Positions 59,990 to 64,000 of a stretch of DNA of 64,000 bases are shown here, in pieces. The notes below the pieces were generated by a model. It was given only the letters and a program-made list of their open reading frames with translations, searched no databases and was not told the DNA's origin. Numbering within the stretch: position 1 is the stretch's first letter; every line of letters starts with the position of its first letter. A program made the translations under genes and the position numbers. This DNA comes from Agrypnia vestita (taxonomy: Eukaryota > Arthropoda > Insecta > Trichoptera > Phryganeidae): positions 62,001 to 126,000 of the forward strand of contig JADDOH010004044.1 in assembly GCA_016648135.1 (NCBI GenBank), in the 5' to 3' direction.

Positions 59990-62818
59990 ATGGAAATCAC
60001 TCTCTTGTATACAAATCTCAATTCCCTCATGGCTAAATTCCATGAGTTTGTTGTGGAGGTTGACAGATATAAACCTGTGTTTGTAATAGTAACAGAGACG
60101 TGGCTTAACTGTGATATACCTGATGTGTTGGTGAATATACCTGGCTATGTTTTACATAGAAGAGATCGGAAAGATAGAAGAGGAGGGGGAGTTGCTATAT
60201 ATGCTTCTAGTATGCTTAATAATTGTCCAATACAGATAGTGGAAAACAACCCTCTTAATATCGAGAACATTGAAATTGTGACCTTACATGTCAAGATCTG
60301 TGATGTTTCATTTAATCTAATCGGTGTATACCGACCTCCTGATACATTAAGAGTGGATAATTTTAACCTGATAGCATACATTAAAGAATTATCAGAGACC
60401 GGCCTAACTATTATGCTCGGTGACTTTAACTACTCTCGCCTGCATTGGCCGTTGGCTGAGATTGGCTCTGGAAATAACCAAGATAATGATTTCGCAAATA
60501 TGTTTACCGAGAGTAGCCTTTTCCAATTTGTTGACCAGCCGACAAGATATAGAAGTAATAACGAACCTTCCCTGCTGGACCTCATCCTCAGCAATGACGA
60601 AAATATTGTTACTGAAATTGTTTATCTTCCACCGGTGGGTGTGAGCGATCATGTCATATTACTGGCTACCATGCAACTTTATAGCGGCAAAGAAATGCAT
60701 GATGCTGAACAAAGGTATAAACATAATTTCTGGCGTGTGGACTTTGATAGAGTGAATGGTGTCTTAGCGAACCTTAACATACCCCATGGCTATTCCAGTG
60801 GGAATATAGATAACATGTGGGACAATTTCATGGAAATTTTTCGTGACAATATAGAATCCTGTGCCCCACTTGTCTTAAATAAAAATCTTAAGTCAAAATG
60901 TAAACCGTGGATTTCCAAACAAATAGCTGATTTAACCAAGGAAAAAAGGAAACTGTGGAACATATATAAGAAGAATCTGAACCCGGGAGATTATAAGAAA
61001 TACAGAGTGCTAAATAATAAAATAACTTCAGAAATAAGGAATTCTAGGAAAAGTTATGAACAATCAGTTGTTGATAAAGGTCCAAAGGCATTTTATAGTT
61101 ACACTCGTAGACTGTTGGCATCAAGATCTACAGTACCAAGAGTCTTGCGTAATGATGAGGATGGCTCTATAGTTGTGGACCCCCAGTGTGTTGCTGATTT
61201 ATTTGCTTCACAGTTTGTCAAATCATATGTAAAAGAACCAGGCGGAGCACTGCCGGCAATGGACTATCCCCAGCGTTCTGCCAATTCGATAACAACAGTT
61301 TCCATAACATCGGAACTTATTGAGAAACAGCTGAAAAATCTTAAGGAGGATGCAGCTCCTGGTCCTGATAATATTCCTTCTGTTGTACTGAAGCGTTGTG
61401 CTGGCCCCTTGAGCGCCATTATTGCCCCCATAATGCAAAAATCTCTTGATGAAGGAAAACTACCCGCGGATTGGAAGAGGGCAATAGTAACTCCCATTTA
61501 TAAGAAGGGAGACAAATTGAATCCAGCCAACTACAGACCTATAAGCTTAACATCAGTTCTGTGTAAGGTAATGGAGAGAATTATCGCTGAGGACTTACGA
61601 AGATTTATGGAAGACAACGGCATTGTAGATTTGGATCAGCACGGATTTGTGCCTGGACGTTCCACTGTGACTAATCTTCTCACATGTCTAGAAAGGTGGT
61701 CCACTAGTTTTGATAGCCATGAACCTATAGACATATTTTATCTTGATTTTGAAAAGGCTTTTGACAGAGTCCCACTTAATAGATTAATCGCTAAGTTAGA
61801 ACATCTAGGAATCCGTGGTTCACTACTTCAATGGATTAAGAGCTTTTTGACTGAGCGCTCCTTTACTGTCCGAGTGGGTGACTCTCTATCTGCACCGCAA
61901 GTAGTTTTAAGTGGAGTTCCACAAGGGAGTGTGCTGGGACCAATTCTCTTTATTTTATACATTTTGGATCTTCGTGCTGCTGTCCAGTCCACTGTGAGTT
62001 TCTTTGCTGATGACACAAAATATTTCGGTAACCCCCTTACTGACCATGAGGTGTTACAGAGAGACTTAAATCAATTATCGGAGTGGACAAAGCAGTGGCT
62101 CATATGTCTTAATGTTGACAAATGTTGTGTTCTCCATGTCGGCAAGAATAACCCAAATATTGAGTATACCTTAAACGAAAGCCTGATTAAGCCAGTGGTC
62201 TCGCAGAAGGATCTGGGTGTTACTATTACCAAGGACTTTAAATGGTGTGAGCACATAGCTAGTGTGGTTAAGAAGGCTAACTCTATTTTGTATTTAGTGA
62301 GAAGATCATTCCAACATCTGACAGTACCACTATTCACAACTATTTATAAGACGTATGTGAGGCCTCTCCTCGAATATGCCTCTCAGATCTGGAATCCATA
62401 TTTTGTTAAAGATATAGTTTTACTGGAAAATGTTCAGAGACGAGCCACAAAATTGCCCTTGGGTCTTAAAAACCTGGAATATGCGGAAAGGCTGAGAGTA
62501 TTGAAACTGCCCACTCTTCAGGAGCGACGAGCAAGAGGTGACCTCATCGAGACATTCAAGATTCTATCGGGCTACTACAATATTCCTAATATGACAGATA
62601 TGTTTGCATTTAACACTAATGTGGGCCTTCGAGGACATCATCTGAAGTTGAACAAGTCTCGGTTCTCGTGTAACCCAAGAAAGCATGCATTAAGCAATAG
62701 AGTGGTCAATATGTGGAACAGTTTGCCCGAGGATGTTGTGTCTGCAGCCAGTGTCAACCAATTTAAGAATAGGCTGGATATTCAAATGAGAGACAGTGAT
62801 ATGGGCCTATCAGCTTAA
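59990..62818 (+). CDS. CR1 ORF2, endonuclease-reverse transcriptase
   Basis: 942 codons with no stop, 11 bp after ORF1 ends. Residues 1-230 are an AP-type endonuclease: LYTNLNSL, VTETWLN, RGGGVAIY, IGVYRPP, MLGDFN, VSDHV. The RT spans about 450-740: LKEDAAPGPDNIP, WKRAIVTPIYKKGDK, NYRPISLTSVLCKVMERI, QHGFVPGRST, YLDFEKAFDRVP, GVPQGSVLGPILF, FFADDTKYF (catalytic ADD) and GVTITKDFKW. The C-terminal domain reads KTYVRPLLEYASQIW, then GLKNLEYAERL and [15 protein letters not shown]. All catalytic motifs are intact, so it could be an active enzyme. The order EN-RT without RNase H fits CR1. Confidence 0.92.
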   Translation: MEITLLYTNLNSLMAKFHEFVVEVDRYKPVFVIVTETWLNCDIPDVLVNIPGYVLHRRDRKDRRGGGVAIYASSMLNNCPIQIVENNPLNIENIEIVTLHVKICDVSFNLIGVYRPPDTLRVDNFNLIAYIKELSETGLTIMLGDFNYSRLHWPLAEIGSGNNQDNDFANMFTESSLFQFVDQPTRYRSNNEPSLLDLILSNDENIVTEIVYLPPVGVSDHVILLATMQLYSGKEMHDAEQRYKHNFWRVDFDRVNGVLANLNIPHGYSSGNIDNMWDNFMEIFRDNIESCAPLVLNKNLKSKCKPWISKQIADLTKEKRKLWNIYKKNLNPGDYKKYRVLNNKITSEIRNSRKSYEQSVVDKGPKAFYSYTRRLLASRSTVPRVLRNDEDGSIVVDPQCVADLFASQFVKSYVKEPGGALPAMDYPQRSANSITTVSITSELIEKQLKNLKEDAAPGPDNIPSVVLKRCAGPLSAIIAPIMQKSLDEGKLPADWKRAIVTPIYKKGDKLNPANYRPISLTSVLCKVMERIIAEDLRRFMEDNGIVDLDQHGFVPGRSTVTNLLTCLERWSTSFDSHEPIDIFYLDFEKAFDRVPLNRLIAKLEHLGIRGSLLQWIKSFLTERSFTVRVGDSLSAPQVVLSGVPQGSVLGPILFILYILDLRAAVQSTVSFFADDTKYFGNPLTDHEVLQRDLNQLSEWTKQWLICLNVDKCCVLHVGKNNPNIEYTLNESLIKPVVSQKDLGVTITKDFKWCEHIASVVKKANSILYLVRRSFQHLTVPLFTTIYKTYVRPLLEYASQIWNPYFVKDIVLLENVQRRATKLPLGLKNLEYAERLRVLKLPTLQERRARGDLIETFKILSGYYNIPNMTDMFAFNTNVGLRGHHLKLNKSRFSCNPRKHALSNRVVNMWNSLPEDVVSAASVNQFKNRLDIQMRDSDMGLSA

Positions 62819-62845
62819 GCTGCCTGCCCATTATCAATAATAATA

Positions 62846-64000
62846 TTAATTAACAGGCCGGCTAGATATTTTTCTAAAATCAATATTTTATTCGATCGAT
62901 CTCGACTTCTTATATCTACCTGAAAAGGGATGGTAAAATTTAATTATTGTGTTATTTCGTTACTTTTCAACTTTAGCATATAAATGATAAACAAACTTGT
63001 ATGGAATAAAATTTTCTATACCTAACTATGGTCCTTATTCAGCAGTCCAACATAAATTATTATATATGTAATATAATCTTGAATTTAGGTTTAATTAATT
63101 TTTATAAAAAATTCCCTTTTTTCAACTTTATAGATAAAAAAATAAATCTATTATAATTTTGTTTACACCACTTTTTAATGGTTCTTTACATGTTTCGGGA
63201 ACAATGTTCCTTTTCTCAGATTGAGCCTTAAACTAAAGATGACAAATAATACAGATATATTTATTTATTAATAATGTCACCACAAAGTGAAAGCCTGACT
63301 TTGAAAGATGTATTCTTCAATAAACTTCTAGATAAAATCTCAAATGTAAAGTATTTTTAAATTATGTATTTATTTATAAATTTATAGATAATAAATAAAT
63401 GTAAAGGTTTTTATCATTTTATTTAACTTGTATTGAAACTAATGAATTTTTTGTAATCGATTTGAGTTAGTGTAGTGATAGTCCAACGTTTTACAAAAAA
63501 TAAGTCAGACATATTGAAAAAATCAAACTTTGATGTCGCATATCTCCATAACTATTGATATTAGGTCATGATAGCTTTTGACTCATAATCAAGGCAGGAA
63601 TATAGTCCTGCGAGGTTATTAATGTTTTCCAAATAACCCTGTACACTAGGGTGTCCCGTCCATGTATGAGAAAAAAAAAAAATTGAGCTACACAATCGCA
63701 AGGAGTATCAAAATTTGCGTAATTTTACATAGATTGCGAAATAGGTAAAAAAAACTAGAATTGCCTGTCATCTTGAGGGTTCTACCGAGCTTTGAAGTTT
63801 TGTAAATTTTACATTTTTATAGATTTAAATCGTTTGTCTAAAATAATAAAAAAAACAAGTTTAAAAGGTATTTTAGTATTGAAATAAATGAAACAAAGCA
63901 CAAAAAAATAATATAAACAAAATATAGATTATAATCAATAACAAAAAATAAAAATTTTAACTTATTTTTGTGTCCAAAATTTGGCATTTCTTCTCGAGAT
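62846..64000. other. AT-rich DNA, no gene; repeat edge and foldback-like phrase
   Basis: No kelch exon is present here. A repeat shared with 15,024-15,077 lies at about 63,480-63,530. At 63,190-63,225 the minus strand reads CTGAGAA, GGAACATTGTTCC, GAAACATG, resembling a degraded hammerhead-like core. Near 63,650 a phrase GGGTGTCCCG is typical of an unknown repeat end. Confidence 0.45.

Larger units (their letters stand above)
59150..62845 (+). mobile_element. Full-length CR1-type non-LTR retrotransposon
   Basis: Two ORFs in LINE order (zinc-finger ORF1, EN-RT ORF2) and a 3' end GCCTGCCCATTATCAATAAT with an AAT-repeat tail, as CR1 elements have in place of poly-A. The 5' end is not fixed; untranslated sequence probably starts upstream of 59,150. 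Inserted in sense orientation in the intron after kelch exon 13. A truncated, identical relative lies at 49,441-49,739. Confidence 0.85.

Noticed and set aside
1..64000. CRISPR arrays, operons, tRNA or rRNA genes
   Set aside because: None seen. Short tandem repeats present are minisatellites, and the genome is eukaryotic with spliced genes.

Overview
The window looks like a piece of an AT-rich insect nuclear genome. The host coding sequence is split into short exons with GT-AG introns of 0.1 to 7.7 kb. The space between exons is packed with animal transposons: Penelope-like, DIRS, CR1 and RTE-like LINEs, Tigger/pogo, PIF/Harbinger, hAT, Kolobok and IS630-like elements. Both host proteins read as insect orthologues of conserved animal genes. 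I cannot name the order or species.

Two host genes can be supported. (1) 15,981-16,490 on the minus strand is a one-exon gene for a Mis12-type kinetochore protein. (2) 22,227-58,255 on the plus strand holds thirteen consecutive exons of kelch/KLHL2-KLHL3, a CUL3 substrate adaptor. They cover the N-terminal tail, BTB, BACK and five and a half of six kelch blades (574 codons joined in phase). The final exon or exons lie beyond 64,000. The two genes are not functionally linked as far as I can see.

Layout. 1-15 kb: decayed LINE fragments (0.27-0.54, 1.79-2.58 and 5.4-6.6 kb), small inverted-repeat elements, perfect hairpins and long featureless AT-rich DNA. 16-21 kb: Mis12, two hAT MITEs rich in TCGATA, a degenerate repeat block, and a 2.4-kb IS630-like element that keeps a transposase first exon. 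22-32.6 kb: kelch exons 1-5 with an inverted pair of Penelope-like fragments, foldback elements carrying hammerhead-ribozyme-like cores, and a Tigger element with a nested MITE. 32.6-40.3 kb: one 7.7-kb intron where a LINE was split by Tigger elements that were themselves invaded by Harbinger elements. 40.3-42.6 kb: exons 6-8 and another Tigger. 42.66-47.29 kb: a nearly complete DIRS retrotransposon starting 71 bp after exon 8. 48.8-58.3 kb: exons 9-13 with a truncated CR1, LINE debris, a Harbinger relative with a MADF-domain fragment and a Kolobok element. 59.1-62.8 kb: a full-length CR1 retrotransposon with an intact EN-RT protein. 62.9-64 kb: no gene seen.

The most interesting points are the recurring CTGATGA-hairpin-GAAAC(GTC) cores in the Penelope-like and foldback elements, the DIRS element with its circle-junction region, two Harbinger insertions about 70 bp apart and in opposite relative orientation in two copies of one Tigger, and a CR1 family that looks recently active next to an old, layered TE record.
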